Notes: generated from the letters alone by a model not told the origin. 35,097 bases of DNA from Bacteroidales bacterium (GCA_016927695.1 JAFGME010000033.1:1-35097), one strand, 5' to 3'; shown: positions 1 to 7,694, numbered from the stretch's first letter. Numbers and translations are program-made.

Positions 1-171
1 TAAATAATTATGCCTGACGAGTATGGAAAGAATTTTGGAAAGATGGTTTTTTGAAAATTTTGTTATTCCGGCAATTTTGTTAGCATTCAGATTTTTAGAA
101 GTGCCGGCGATGAGGGCGAGGCTGTGGATCGCTATTACGGAGGCTTCAGATATGTTTACCGGTGTCTTCAA
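1..171 (-). CDS. Rrf2 family transcriptional regulator, N-terminal part (gene cut by left window edge)
   Basis: The reverse strand from 171 to 1 is open and reads 57 residues of an Rrf2-type winged-helix DNA-binding domain. It starts MKTPVNISEASVIAIHSLAL, continues with the helix-turn-helix segment NANKIAGITKFSKNHLSKIL, and ends ILVRHNYL at the edge. This is the family's usual order: an ISEAS-type opening, a helix, then IA...fSknHLsKiL and Lv. The start is inferred as TTG (169-171), because no ATG precedes the conserved region in frame and a TAnnTTTG promoter lies about 33 bases upstream. Rrf2 proteins often sense Fe-S clusters or redox/nitrosative stress through cysteines in the C-terminal half. 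That half is outside the window, so the signal cannot be judged. Confidence 0.8.
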   Translation of the reverse strand, partial: MKTPVNISEASVIAIHSLALIAGTSKNLNANKIAGITKFSKNHLSKILSILVRHNYL

Positions 172-203
172 ATTTTATTTATGTAAAGAAGTATTACAAT
201 GCG

Positions 204-232
204 CAAATGTACAAATATTTTTTAATAAACAA
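204..232 (-). promoter_or_regulatory. Bacteroidota-type promoter for the Rrf2 gene
   Basis: Read on the minus strand, TTG (230-232) is followed after 18 bases by TACATTTG (204-211). This matches the TTG-N18-21-TAnnTTTG promoter used by the Bacteroidota primary sigma factor. It sits just upstream of the inferred TTG start at 171. Confidence 0.6.
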
Positions 233-288
233 GAAATAAAGTAATTAAATACTAAAAATATTAATAAAAAATCTCATTAATATTTTTT

Positions 289-296
289 TATTTTTG
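289..296 (+). promoter_or_regulatory. -7 promoter box TATTTTTG upstream of the DUF3078 gene
   Basis: TATTTTTG fits TAnnTTTG and lies about 49 bases before the ATG at 345. No TTG is present at the expected -33 distance. The region is very AT-rich, so a chance match is possible. Confidence 0.4.
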
Positions 297-344
297 CACT
301 AATTAATATGAACCTCAATAATTCATTATTTAATAGCTATCATT

Positions 345-1253
345 ATGAGAAAAGCAACTGGTTTATTGATTTCAATGGTCATTTCATTTGCAGCATTCAC
401 ACAGAATGAGGCAGATACCGCCTGGAAATTGGGGGGCGATGTGTCTTTAATGTTATCCGAAGCATCCTATGAAAACTGGGCAACCGGTGGTGAAAATTCC
501 ATCTCTTTCAACAGTTTTGTGAATCTTTTTGCCCTGTATGAAAAAGGCAGGTCAAAATGGGAGAATAACCTCGGCATGGCTTATGGCGAAGTAAAGACCG
601 GCGACAGGGATTACAGAAAAAGCGAGGATAAGATCGACCTGTCGTCGAAATACGGTTTGAAGGCTGCGGATAAATGGTATTATTCGGCCCTTTTTGGATT
701 CAAAACCCAATTCACCTCCGGTTACAACTATCCCGGGGATACGATGAAAATCAGGATATCCGATTTTCTGGCGCCCGGATTTATTTCTATAGGCCTGGGT
801 ATGGAATATGTTCCGGTTGAGTATCTTTCCATTTACATTTCTCCTGCAACTGCAAGGTGGATCATTGTGAATGAACAGGAGCTTGCCGATGCAGGCGCTT
901 TTGGCGTGGAACCCGTTCAATTTGATGATCAGGGAAATCTCAAAAAAAGCGGAGAAAACAACAAGTTTGAGCTTGGCGCCGCTGCACGGATCATGTTCAG
1001 AAAGGAAGTGGTAAAAAATGTTACTTTTCAGTCCAAGCTGGAATTATTCTCCGATTATCTGGAAAACCCTCAGAACATTGACATAAACTGGGACAATGCC
1101 CTTCACATGTCGGTCAATAAGTTCCTCTCAGCCAACATCACTGCCCAGATGATGTATGATGATGACACCCATATCCTGGACAAAGACGGAAATTTTGGGC
1201 CGCGAACTCAGTTTAAGCATACCCTGGGTGTTGGGTTTGTTTATGGTTTCTGA
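345..1253 (+). CDS. DUF3078 domain-containing outer membrane protein
   Basis: 302 residues with a signal peptide (MRKATGLLISMVISFAAFTQ, predicted cut near residue 20). The mature part begins WKLGGDVSLMLSEASYENWA, followed by ENSISFNSFVNLFALYEKG and WENNLGMAYGEVKTGD. These are recognisable features of the Bacteroidota family DUF3078. Alternating hydrophobic/aromatic stretches and a C-terminal end in aromatic residues (TLGVGFVYGF) suggest an outer-membrane beta-barrel ending on Phe. The molecular function of the family is not established; some members sit near cell-envelope genes. The gene stands alone between the Rrf2 gene (divergent) and another secreted protein gene. Confidence 0.82.
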   Translation: MRKATGLLISMVISFAAFTQNEADTAWKLGGDVSLMLSEASYENWATGGENSISFNSFVNLFALYEKGRSKWENNLGMAYGEVKTGDRDYRKSEDKIDLSSKYGLKAADKWYYSALFGFKTQFTSGYNYPGDTMKIRISDFLAPGFISIGLGMEYVPVEYLSIYISPATARWIIVNEQELADAGAFGVEPVQFDDQGNLKKSGENNKFELGAAARIMFRKEVVKNVTFQSKLELFSDYLENPQNIDINWDNALHMSVNKFLSANITAQMMYDDDTHILDKDGNFGPRTQFKHTLGVGFVYGF

Positions 1254-1300
1254 TCCTGAAGAAAATTTTTTTTGAAATACCTTATTCAGGTTTTTTTTGC

Positions 1301-1308
1301 TAAATTTG
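1301..1308 (+). promoter_or_regulatory. -7 promoter box TAAATTTG
   Basis: TAAATTTG matches TAnnTTTG exactly and is 12-18 bases before the two candidate ATG codons at 1320 and 1326. It argues against any start further upstream, such as 1272. No well-spaced TTG is seen. Confidence 0.5.
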
Positions 1309-1325
1309 AGCGTAAATTTATGGCC

Positions 1326-2189
1326 ATGAAACATTGTGCTTTCAGTCAGTCAGGGGTTTTGATTATCCTGCTGATTTTCCATAGCATGAGCTTTTCCCAG
1401 GATTCCCCGGTAAACAGGCACATGGCAAACTCTGTTTCTGATTGCTCTGATGTTGAGAACTCTCCTTGTCTTCCGTCAATCATGTGCGATATCAACGGTA
1501 CGGATAACCTCAATAACTTTCTGCATTTTAAGGTGACAGGAAATGGATATACCGACATCACTCTGATTGGGTTTCATCCCGATGCAACAGAAGGTTTTGA
1601 TTCCGATTTTGATGCTTACAAAATCATGGGGATATACGCGGCGCCTCAGTTTTACTCTGTGATTCCCGGAACCGATCTTTCAGTGAACATTCTGCCCGCA
1701 GCGTATAACGGAAGGGTGGTTCAGCTGGGTTTTGAAGTGGGATACGATACCACTTACACGTTGACCGTTACCGGTACGGGAAACCTTCAGCCCGGCGTAA
1801 ATATTTTTCTGGAAGACAAGCTAAGCCCGTTCGACAGATATATTCATTTGAACAAAACACCGGTCTGTACGTTTTATGCCGGTCCGGGTGAAGACCCGTT
1901 CCGTTTCAGGCTTCATTACCATGTGGGGCAGCAGCCGGGGGGGCTATACCTGCAAAAGGAGGACGTGAGGATTTATTCAGATGATAAAACGATTTACATT
2001 GTTTCAAAATATCCGGAGAAAGCAGACGGTGTGGCGGAAATATACAATATTTCGGGCGGGCTCGAATACAGGGGAGATTTGAAGCCTTTGCAACTCAATA
2101 CAATTAATTTTGAAGAAAAATTTGGTTACTATATTGTGAAAGTAATAAATAATGCATATTTTTGCACGGGCAAAGTTTATATCAGATAG
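1326..2189 (+). CDS. Secreted protein with probable T9SS C-terminal sorting domain
   Basis: About 287 residues. A signal peptide (MKHCAFSQSGVLIILLIFHS, cut after SFSQ) leads into a region with several cysteines and beta-rich sequence that I do not recognise. The last roughly 75 residues look like a type IX sorting domain: a strand around DDKTIYIVS, then VAEIYNISGG, then a turn with FGYYIVKVINN and a closing KVYIR. That is the pattern of type A domains (ifn..G..v......i.l..GvYiv.v......K.i). The usual YPNP opening motif is absent, so the assignment is probable, not certain. An in-frame ATG at 1320 is an equally possible start. The promoter box at 1301-1308 excludes longer versions. Confidence 0.68.
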   Translation: MKHCAFSQSGVLIILLIFHSMSFSQDSPVNRHMANSVSDCSDVENSPCLPSIMCDINGTDNLNNFLHFKVTGNGYTDITLIGFHPDATEGFDSDFDAYKIMGIYAAPQFYSVIPGTDLSVNILPAAYNGRVVQLGFEVGYDTTYTLTVTGTGNLQPGVNIFLEDKLSPFDRYIHLNKTPVCTFYAGPGEDPFRFRLHYHVGQQPGGLYLQKEDVRIYSDDKTIYIVSKYPEKADGVAEIYNISGGLEYRGDLKPLQLNTINFEEKFGYYIVKVINNAYFCTGKVYIR

Positions 2190-2241
2190 TCAAAACTTTG
2201 AAATAAAATCAAATTATCGTAGAATAATTAAAGTGAAAATA

Positions 2242-2469
2242 ATGAAAAAAATTATCAGGCTTTTAACCTTAATACTGATCCTGTCTTTGTCTCCTTTGTT
2301 TATTGCCGGTACCTTTGCTGATGAACCTCCGAACCCGGGAGGAGGTCCGGGAAGCGGTGATTTGCCTGTTGGAGGAAGCAGTCCGTTGGGAAGCGGGATA
2401 GCAATTTTGTTATCACTTGGCGCTGGTTACGGCATAAGGAAGGCATATTTATGGAGGGAAAAATCTTAA
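2242..2469 (+). CDS. Small signal-peptide protein with a PID-CTERM-like sorting tail
   Basis: 75 residues, starting at ATG 2242 (MKKIIRLLTLILILSLSPLF, a clear signal peptide). The start is preferred over an upstream ATG inside the preceding gene because it gives a canonical leader. After predicted cleavage near TFADE comes a short Pro/Gly-rich stretch (PPNPGGGPGSG). Then comes a tail of the pattern PLGSGIAILLSLGAGYGIRK followed by a basic end (WREKS). Short Bacteroidota proteins with a P(I)D/G-G, hydrophobic helix, AGYG and basic end are known as the PID-CTERM sorting family; here the acidic D of PID is replaced. It lies 52 bases after the preceding secreted-protein gene and may be co-transcribed with it. 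Function unknown. Confidence 0.62.
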   Translation: MKKIIRLLTLILILSLSPLFIAGTFADEPPNPGGGPGSGDLPVGGSSPLGSGIAILLSLGAGYGIRKAYLWREKS

Positions 2470-2552
2470 ATCAACTCCGCTAATTTCTTTATAGAGAATA
2501 GGTTTTTTCCGTTTTACGACAGCTTGTCTTTATTCGACTGTTAAATAACCGA

Positions 2553-3590
2553 TTATATTTCCCATGTTTTCCCGCTTCTGAGAAGATCGTCCACTGTTTT
2601 GACAGGATGGATCAGTTTTTCCTTTTCAATAATCCGAACCATTTGCTCATCGTATGTAGGCTGGCTGACGCTTCTGATCACGCCCAGCGAAACCGGATGT
2701 AAAGGAGGTCCCATTGTGGCAAGCATCATGTGTATTCCTGAGTCAGGTTGTGACTGATCATGGACCAGAATATCCTTCTCCGTAATGCCGTTTTCACCTA
2801 TCTTCACTACTTTAAGCCTGGTGCCTTCCAGCACAATGCCTTTGTCATTGCTTTTGCCGAATATCATTGGTTTGCCATGAGCAAGATGCAATTGATTTTC
2901 ATCTTTTTGTTCTCGTCCGGTAATATTATCATGGATACGGTTGCTGAAAATCACGCAATTCTGCAGGATTTCAATAAGTGATGTTCCTTTATGCCTGGCT
3001 GCTTCAAGCATGGTTTCAAACATCATTTTGGGATTGTTGTCTGCCACCCTGGCAAAGAAAGTCCCCTGTGCTCCGATGGCCAGTTCGCCCACGTTGAAAG
3101 GGCGCTCCATTGTGCCCTGCGGGGAGGATTTGGTAACCCAGCCATAGGGGGTGGTGGGAGAAAACTGCCCTTTGGTAAGCCCATAAATCCTGTTGTTGAA
3201 TAAAAGGATGTTGATATCCAGATTTCTCCTCAAAACATGGATGAAATGATTTCCGCCAATGGCCATGGAATCTCCGTCGCCGGTGGCCATCCATACCTGT
3301 AATTGCGGATTCGCTATTTTTATCCCTGAGGCAAGAACGGCAGCCCTGCCGTGGATTCCATGAAAACCATAGGTTTTTACATAATAGGGGAACCGTGACG
3401 AGCATCCGATGCCTGAAACAATGACGATTTTTTCTTTTCTTACCCCTAACTCGGGAAGGACTTTAAGCAGGGAGGACAGAATGGCATGGTCTCCGCAACC
3501 CGGACACCATTTCACCATCTGGTCGCTGACGAAATCATCCTTTGTAAGCTGGTTGATTCCAGCGTTATGATCTTTAATTTCAATTTCCAT
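2553..3590 (-). CDS. korB: 2-oxoacid:ferredoxin oxidoreductase, beta subunit (KorB)
   Basis: 345 residues. Together with KorA this catalyses CoA-dependent oxidative decarboxylation of a 2-oxoacid (2-oxoglutarate most likely) with ferredoxin as electron acceptor. It carries the thiamine diphosphate-binding half of the enzyme. Visible motifs are WCPGCGDHAIL with C29/C32 (cluster ligands), SGIGCSSRFPYY, the HGR segment around residue 80, and the TPP/Mg signature from GDGD (104-107) to NN (132-133). NRIYGLTKGQFSPTT is typical of the Kor/IorB-like beta subunit. Length is normal. The start lies 3 bases after the korA stop, with GGAGG 8 bases before the ATG, so the two are co-translated. The exact 2-oxoacid cannot be fixed from sequence alone. 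Confidence 0.93.
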   Translation of the reverse strand: MEIEIKDHNAGINQLTKDDFVSDQMVKWCPGCGDHAILSSLLKVLPELGVRKEKIVIVSGIGCSSRFPYYVKTYGFHGIHGRAAVLASGIKIANPQLQVWMATGDGDSMAIGGNHFIHVLRRNLDINILLFNNRIYGLTKGQFSPTTPYGWVTKSSPQGTMERPFNVGELAIGAQGTFFARVADNNPKMMFETMLEAARHKGTSLIEILQNCVIFSNRIHDNITGREQKDENQLHLAHGKPMIFGKSNDKGIVLEGTRLKVVKIGENGITEKDILVHDQSQPDSGIHMMLATMGPPLHPVSLGVIRSVSQPTYDEQMVRIIEKEKLIHPVKTVDDLLRSGKTWEI

Positions 3591-3593
3591 CTT

Positions 3594-5447
3594 CTATTCC
3601 TCCTCCAGAATTTCATTGAATTTGTCCACCAGTTCCCTGACCATGAAAGGAAGGCCCTGAATTTTGTTATATTGCTCAAATCTGCACCCGGGGAATTGCA
3701 TTCTGAGATACCATACAAACTGCCCTAAGTTTAGTTCGGGAACAATGATCCTTTTAAAATTTTTAAAGATATCCCCTGTGTTTCTCGGTAAGGGATGGAT
3801 ATAATTGAAATGGGCCAGGCTGATTTCTTTACCTTGCTTTTGTATTTCCTGTAATGCCTCAATCATCACGCCCAGGGTACTGCCCCAGCTAACCACCAGG
3901 AGGTCGCCTGATTTCTTTCCAACAATTTCCTGTTCAGGGATATACTCTCTGACCAGCTCCACTTTTTTTGCCCTCAGTTCACACATCAGTTGATGGTTTT
4001 CAGGATCCTGGGAAACATTTCCGTAAATATTTTCCTTTTCCAACCCTCCGATCCTGTGGCGTAAACCCTCTGTCCCCGGGATTGCCCAAAAGCGGTTCAG
4101 CTTTTCCGGGTCTCTTTTGTAAGGCTTGTAATCGGGGTCATTGGCTTCAACGAGCGGCGGTTTGATAGCAGGAAGTTCGGCCACTTGAGGAATTTTGAAC
4201 ACTTCTGAGCCGTTGGCAAGATAACCGTCGGTGAGCAGTATGACGGGAGTCATGTGCTCCATGGCTATCCTGGCTGATTCGTATGCAAAATAAAAGCAAT
4301 CGGCGCATGAGGAAGCGGCAATGACCACAACAGGGGCTTCTCCGTTTCTTCCGTACAAAGCCTGCATCAGATCCGATTGCTCCGATTTGGTAGGCATGCC
4401 GGTGGAAGGACCTGCCCTCTGAACATCCACGATCACTATTGGAAGTTCGGTCATCACAGCAAGGCCTATTGCTTCACTTTTTAGCGAAAGGCCCGGTCCT
4501 GATGTGGAAGTAATCGCAAGGGAGCCGGCAAAACTTGCTCCGATAGTAGAGACAATACCTGCAATTTCATCTTCGGCCTGAAACACCTTTGCCCCAAGAG
4601 ATTTATGTTTGGATAACTCCTGTAATATTTCTGATGCAGGAGTGATGGGGTAGGAACCCAGGAAAAGTTCCCGGCCCGACTTTTCCGATGCGGCCAAAAA
4701 ACCCCATGCAGTGGCGGTGTTTCCTGTTATATTCCGGTAAGTGCCTTTCTCGAGACTGGCAGGTTCGACCGTGTATGTTACCGAGCTTAGGGCCTCTATG
4801 GATTCAGCATAGTTGAACCCGGCCCTGAGAATCATTTTGTTAGACTTGACAATCAGCGGGTTCGACTTGAATTTTTCCTCGAAATATTCGTCGGCTGATC
4901 TGAATTCACGGTTGAAAATGTAAAACATGATGCCCAGGGCGAACATATTTCGTCCTTTCAATACTGTTTTACTATCAAGGTTCAGTTCCTGTACACTGGT
5001 TTTTGTGAGTGTTGTAATGGGGGCCTTGATCAGATTATAATCGTCCAGTGTTTTATCAGTGAGGGGGTCACTGGTATAACCGGCTTTTTCCAGCGCCTTT
5101 TCTGTAAACGTGTCAGTGTCGATGATTACTGTTCCGCCGGGTTTGACCCATTGAAGATTTTTCTTCAGAGGGGCCGGGTTCATGGCGATCAGAACATCCG
5201 CAAGGTCGCCGGAGGTGTGAATGTTTATATGTCCGAAATGTATCTGAAACCCCGACACACCGGCCAGAGTGCCCTGAGGCGCACGGATTTCGGAAGGATA
5301 ATCGGGGAATGTGGCAAAATCGTTACCTGCAAGTGCAGCTGAATCGGAAAACAATGCCCCCGTCAACTGCATACCATCTCCTGAATCTCCGGCAAACCGA
5401 ACAACAACATCCTCGACTTCAACCGGATAGCTCTTTTTGGCGCACAT
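3594..5447 (-). CDS. korA: 2-oxoacid:ferredoxin oxidoreductase, fused gamma-alpha subunit (KorA)
   Basis: 617 residues from ATG 5447 (MCAKKSYPVEVEDVVV). A longer reading from 5498 is rejected because the promoter box TAATTTTG (5471-5478) lies between the two starts. An N-terminal gamma domain (about residues 10-190: VRFAGDSGDGMQLTGALF, FPDYPSEIRAPQGTL) is fused to the alpha pyrimidine-binding domain (about 215-430: SYPITPASEIL, FQAEDEIAGI, STSGPGLSLKSEAIG, QRAGPSTGMPTKSEQSDL) and a C-terminal domain. This gamma-alpha fusion is the standard KorA arrangement. First gene of the korAB operon. It would supply reduced ferredoxin, or run in reverse to make 2-oxoglutarate, in an anaerobe. Confidence 0.93.
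   Translation of the reverse strand: MCAKKSYPVEVEDVVVRFAGDSGDGMQLTGALFSDSAALAGNDFATFPDYPSEIRAPQGTLAGVSGFQIHFGHINIHTSGDLADVLIAMNPAPLKKNLQWVKPGGTVIIDTDTFTEKALEKAGYTSDPLTDKTLDDYNLIKAPITTLTKTSVQELNLDSKTVLKGRNMFALGIMFYIFNREFRSADEYFEEKFKSNPLIVKSNKMILRAGFNYAESIEALSSVTYTVEPASLEKGTYRNITGNTATAWGFLAASEKSGRELFLGSYPITPASEILQELSKHKSLGAKVFQAEDEIAGIVSTIGASFAGSLAITSTSGPGLSLKSEAIGLAVMTELPIVIVDVQRAGPSTGMPTKSEQSDLMQALYGRNGEAPVVVIAASSCADCFYFAYESARIAMEHMTPVILLTDGYLANGSEVFKIPQVAELPAIKPPLVEANDPDYKPYKRDPEKLNRFWAIPGTEGLRHRIGGLEKENIYGNVSQDPENHQLMCELRAKKVELVREYIPEQEIVGKKSGDLLVVSWGSTLGVMIEALQEIQKQGKEISLAHFNYIHPLPRNTGDIFKNFKRIIVPELNLGQFVWYLRMQFPGCRFEQYNKIQGLPFMVRELVDKFNEILEEE
3599..3603 (-). promoter_or_regulatory. Shine-Dalgarno GGAGG for korB, inside the 3' end of korA
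   Basis: On the minus strand GGAGG is formed by the Glu codons that end korA and lies 8 bases before the korB ATG (3588-3590). Strong Shine-Dalgarno sites are uncommon in this window, and this one sits at a near-overlapping gene junction, consistent with coupled translation. Confidence 0.6.
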
Positions 5448-5470
5448 ACAATGCTGTTTAGTGATCAGGG

Positions 5471-5498
5471 CAAAATTATATTTTTTATTTTTGAACAA
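5471..5498 (-). promoter_or_regulatory. Bacteroidota-type promoter for korAB
   Basis: On the minus strand TTG (5496-5498), 17 bases, then TAATTTTG (5471-5478). A further TTG lies 5 bases upstream and would give a 22-base spacing. The box lies 24 bases before the chosen korA ATG and settles that start. Confidence 0.6.
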
Positions 5499-5516
5499 AC
5501 CAAGATTTTTAATTAT

Positions 5517-5592
5517 TTTTTAACATGATACCCGCTGTGGTTCCGCCTTTTCTCCATCCCCGGCGATTATGGCCGGGGAATAATGTTAAAAA
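5517..5592. repeat. Inverted repeat / imperfect hairpin in the korA upstream region
   Basis: TTTTTAACAT (5517-5526) and ATGTTAAAAA (5583-5592) are perfect 10-base inverted arms. Pairing continues inward with AT and CCC against GGG and AT (15 of 17 positions). Nested inside is a GC stem CCCCGGC (5558-5564) and GCCGGGG (5572-5578) with a 7-base loop. The element lies between korA and the small plus-strand gene. It could be a transcript hairpin or a protein-binding palindrome. No adjacent repeat copy is seen. Confidence 0.5.
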
Positions 5593-5654
5593 TTCCTTAA
5601 ACATATACAACTTTCGGAAATTATGGCGTTATCAGTGCTGAAAACAATTGAGAT

Positions 5655-5846
5655 ATGCTGAGGTACACTAAACTGATTCTTCAAAAGGTAAGTTTTAACA
5701 GGGAACTGTTTGCCAAGGAGTTGCTGAAATCGTTGAAGTGGCTCAAGAAAGAGGAGATAATCCTTCTGAATGCCTGGTGTATGATTCAATATGGAAATGT
5801 CTACGGGGATGTTATCAAAGATGTTTTCTCCGGGGTGAATATCTGA
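5655..5846 (+). CDS. Small conserved-looking hypothetical protein
   Basis: 63 residues, MLRYTKLILQKVSFNRELFA, then KELLKSLKWLKKEEIILLNAWC and a C-terminal GNVYGDVIKDVF. The composition is that of a compact, charged helical protein. The pattern (F..elF.kEl.KslkWLk..E...L..Wc...yg..Y.dvi..vF) looks like a small family I have seen among Bacteroidota hypothetical proteins, but I cannot name a function. It has no signal peptide or membrane segment. It converges with the QueD gene, ending 3 bases from that gene's stop. No clear promoter box is seen upstream; the inverted repeat at 5517-5592 lies in its upstream region. Confidence 0.6.
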   Translation: MLRYTKLILQKVSFNRELFAKELLKSLKWLKKEEIILLNAWCMIQYGNVYGDVIKDVFSGVNI

Positions 5847-5849
5847 TCA

Positions 5850-6308
5850 CTATTCTCCATTGTCCTCTGCACACCATGATGCGTAAGAGGTGCCCGTTTC
5901 CCTGAGGGCGACGGAATGCAGTTGCAGCCCTTCAGGCAGGGAGTTTTTTATCCGGCAGGCAAAGTCACCCACAAGGTTTTCACTGGTGGGCTGATAATCA
6001 ACAAGAATCATTTTGTGAAACAACTCCGACCCGTCAGGAATGTTCTCTTTCGGGGTTTGTGAATTCAGCACCAGGGCATGATCGAATACATCCACAATGA
6101 TCTCTTTAATGATTTTTTTCAGTTGCCCGAAGTCGATCACCATACCGTCTTTCGGATGCAGACTTTCCTTCAGCGGTTTCCCTTTTACAGTGATGGCGAG
6201 CCCGTAGGAATGACCGTGGATAAACCTGCATTGACCGTCATATTCCAGCAGAGCGTGTGCCATTTCAAAGGTGAATTCTTTGGTGACCCTTATCACATTG
6301 TCAATCAT
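5850..6308 (-). CDS. queD: 6-carboxytetrahydropterin synthase / 6-pyruvoyltetrahydropterin synthase family (QueD type)
   Basis: 152 residues. The QueD family converts 7,8-dihydroneopterin triphosphate to 6-carboxy-5,6,7,8-tetrahydropterin, the second step towards queuosine/preQ0. Zn-binding histidines are visible as FEMAHAL (H18) and HGHSY (H31, H33), with the catalytic Cys at C27 just before. Asp-His appears in FDHALVLN and the substrate-binding Glu in LRETGTSYASW. Length is slightly above the classical 120 residues but normal for Bacteroidota members. No other queuosine gene is adjacent. PTPS activity is an alternative, but the CxxxHGH spacing favours the QueD side. Confidence 0.88.
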   Translation of the reverse strand: MIDNVIRVTKEFTFEMAHALLEYDGQCRFIHGHSYGLAITVKGKPLKESLHPKDGMVIDFGQLKKIIKEIIVDVFDHALVLNSQTPKENIPDGSELFHKMILVDYQPTSENLVGDFACRIKNSLPEGLQLHSVALRETGTSYASWCAEDNGE

Positions 6309-6515
6309 ATTATATGCCTTTTTCTGAAATTACGCGGCAAATATAGTGAATCTCATGGTTCACCGGAACTACTCCCTTCCGAGTAAATAAAGTTCGGATT
6401 TCCATACTGCTTTTTGAGTGGGTATTTTTGTTTAAAATAATTTGAAGAAAACAGGTTTTTAGCACAGTTTTTGATTTATTAACATATATTAATAATCAGA
6501 CAACTTGAAACAAGT

Positions 6516-6523
6516 TAATTTTG
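6516..6523 (+). promoter_or_regulatory. -7 promoter box TAATTTTG
   Basis: Exact TAnnTTTG match 43 bases before the ATG at 6567. No TTG is found at the ideal -33 position, but the surrounding 6420-6515 stretch is AT-rich as expected of a promoter region. Confidence 0.45.
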
Positions 6524-6566
6524 TCATAATAGTAAATGAAAGAATTAAATATAAAAATCAGTCAAT

Positions 6567-7694
6567 ATGAAAAAAGCAATATTACTCTTGGGTACTTCAT
6601 TACTTATCGCATTTAGCCTGTATTCGCAAAACCTCAGCCTGTCCACGGAGGCCGGAAACCTGGCCCCCAATGAGGTGGTTTATATGCACAGTGAACCGAC
6701 CGGAGGACTCCTGGTCAGCCATGTATATGTAACCAACAACGGCACTGAAGCACTTTCTGTTAAAGTGAAGAAAATCGAAAATTATCTGGTTGAGGGGGCG
6801 TTCACTTCCATCTGCTGGGGTGGAAACTGTTTCCCTCCCGAAGTGTACGTTTCGCCTACATCTGAGATCATCGGGCCGGGTGAAACCAACATGAACGGAT
6901 TCAGCGGTGATTTTTCCGACAGTAATGTTGCCGGATTATCCTCCATTTCCTATGTGTTTTTTGTTGAAAATCACCCTGACGACTCCGTGATGGTCGTTTT
7001 CAATTACGATATCACGGCAGCTCCACGCAGCCTTTCGCTGTCAGATGTTGATGGCAATATACCTGCGAATGGCACAGTGGTCGTGGGTGGCCCGCCCGAT
7101 GAAGAGTTAAAAGCCAAAGTTTTTGTTACCAACAACAGCCTGGATACTGTCAATATTATCGTGAGAAGAATTGTGAATTATGCCGTTCCGGGAAGCGTCA
7201 ACCAGTTTTGCTGGGGATTGTGCTACCCCCCGGGTGTAAACCAGTCAACTGTGGTTGTTCCCATTGATCCGGGCGCTGTAAACAATACAGATTTTGAAGG
7301 GGATTACAATCCCGGAGGGAACAGCGGCGTTTCAAGGATAACCTATGTATTCATAAATGCAGATGATTCAACCGACTTTACCGCACTCACCATCAATTTT
7401 GATATAGAGGTAACAGGCGTTTCCGAATCTATACTTTCATCCCTGGCATTGTCCGATGCCTATCCCAATCCTGCAGATGATTACGTGAACTTTAATTACA
7501 GCATAAAACCCGACTACAAAATAACGCTAGCTATTTTCAACCTGCTGGGTTCGAAAGTGATGGAAAAAGATCTGGATGTGTATAAAAGTAAAGTGAGCTT
7601 TTATACAGGCGGGTTGGATGAAGGAATCTATTTTTATTCGGTAATGGCAGGTAATGATATTCTGAAAACCCAGAAACTTATCGTTAAGCATTAG
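6567..7694 (+). CDS. Secreted protein with two tandem CWG-C-[FY]PP domains and a T9SS type A sorting domain
   Basis: 375 residues with signal peptide MKKAILLLGTSLLIAFSLYS. Two homologous domains of about 130 residues follow. Each begins with a ...G.(L/I)P/A.NGE/TVV opening and a VYVTNN or VFVTNN strand, then KIENY or RIVNY, then a two-cysteine motif: CWGGNCFPP (C83/C88) in the first and CWGLCYPP (C215/C219) in the second. Each ends with SSISYVFF or SRITYVFI and a VVFNYDI/TINFDI strand. The last 85 residues are a type A sorting domain (LSDAYPNPADDYVNFNY, IFNLLGSKV, GLDEGIYFYSV, KTQKLIVKH). The tail implies export across the outer membrane by T9SS and removal of the tail. The paired cysteines probably form a disulfide per domain. 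Biochemical role unknown. Confidence 0.85.
   Translation: MKKAILLLGTSLLIAFSLYSQNLSLSTEAGNLAPNEVVYMHSEPTGGLLVSHVYVTNNGTEALSVKVKKIENYLVEGAFTSICWGGNCFPPEVYVSPTSEIIGPGETNMNGFSGDFSDSNVAGLSSISYVFFVENHPDDSVMVVFNYDITAAPRSLSLSDVDGNIPANGTVVVGGPPDEELKAKVFVTNNSLDTVNIIVRRIVNYAVPGSVNQFCWGLCYPPGVNQSTVVVPIDPGAVNNTDFEGDYNPGGNSGVSRITYVFINADDSTDFTALTINFDIEVTGVSESILSSLALSDAYPNPADDYVNFNYSIKPDYKITLAIFNLLGSKVMEKDLDVYKSKVSFYTGGLDEGIYFYSVMAGNDILKTQKLIVKH

Noticed and set aside
23-244. Plus-strand 73-codon open frame at the left edge
   Set aside because: It lies antisense to a clear Rrf2 helix-turn-helix gene and its promoter, and its peptide has no recognisable feature.
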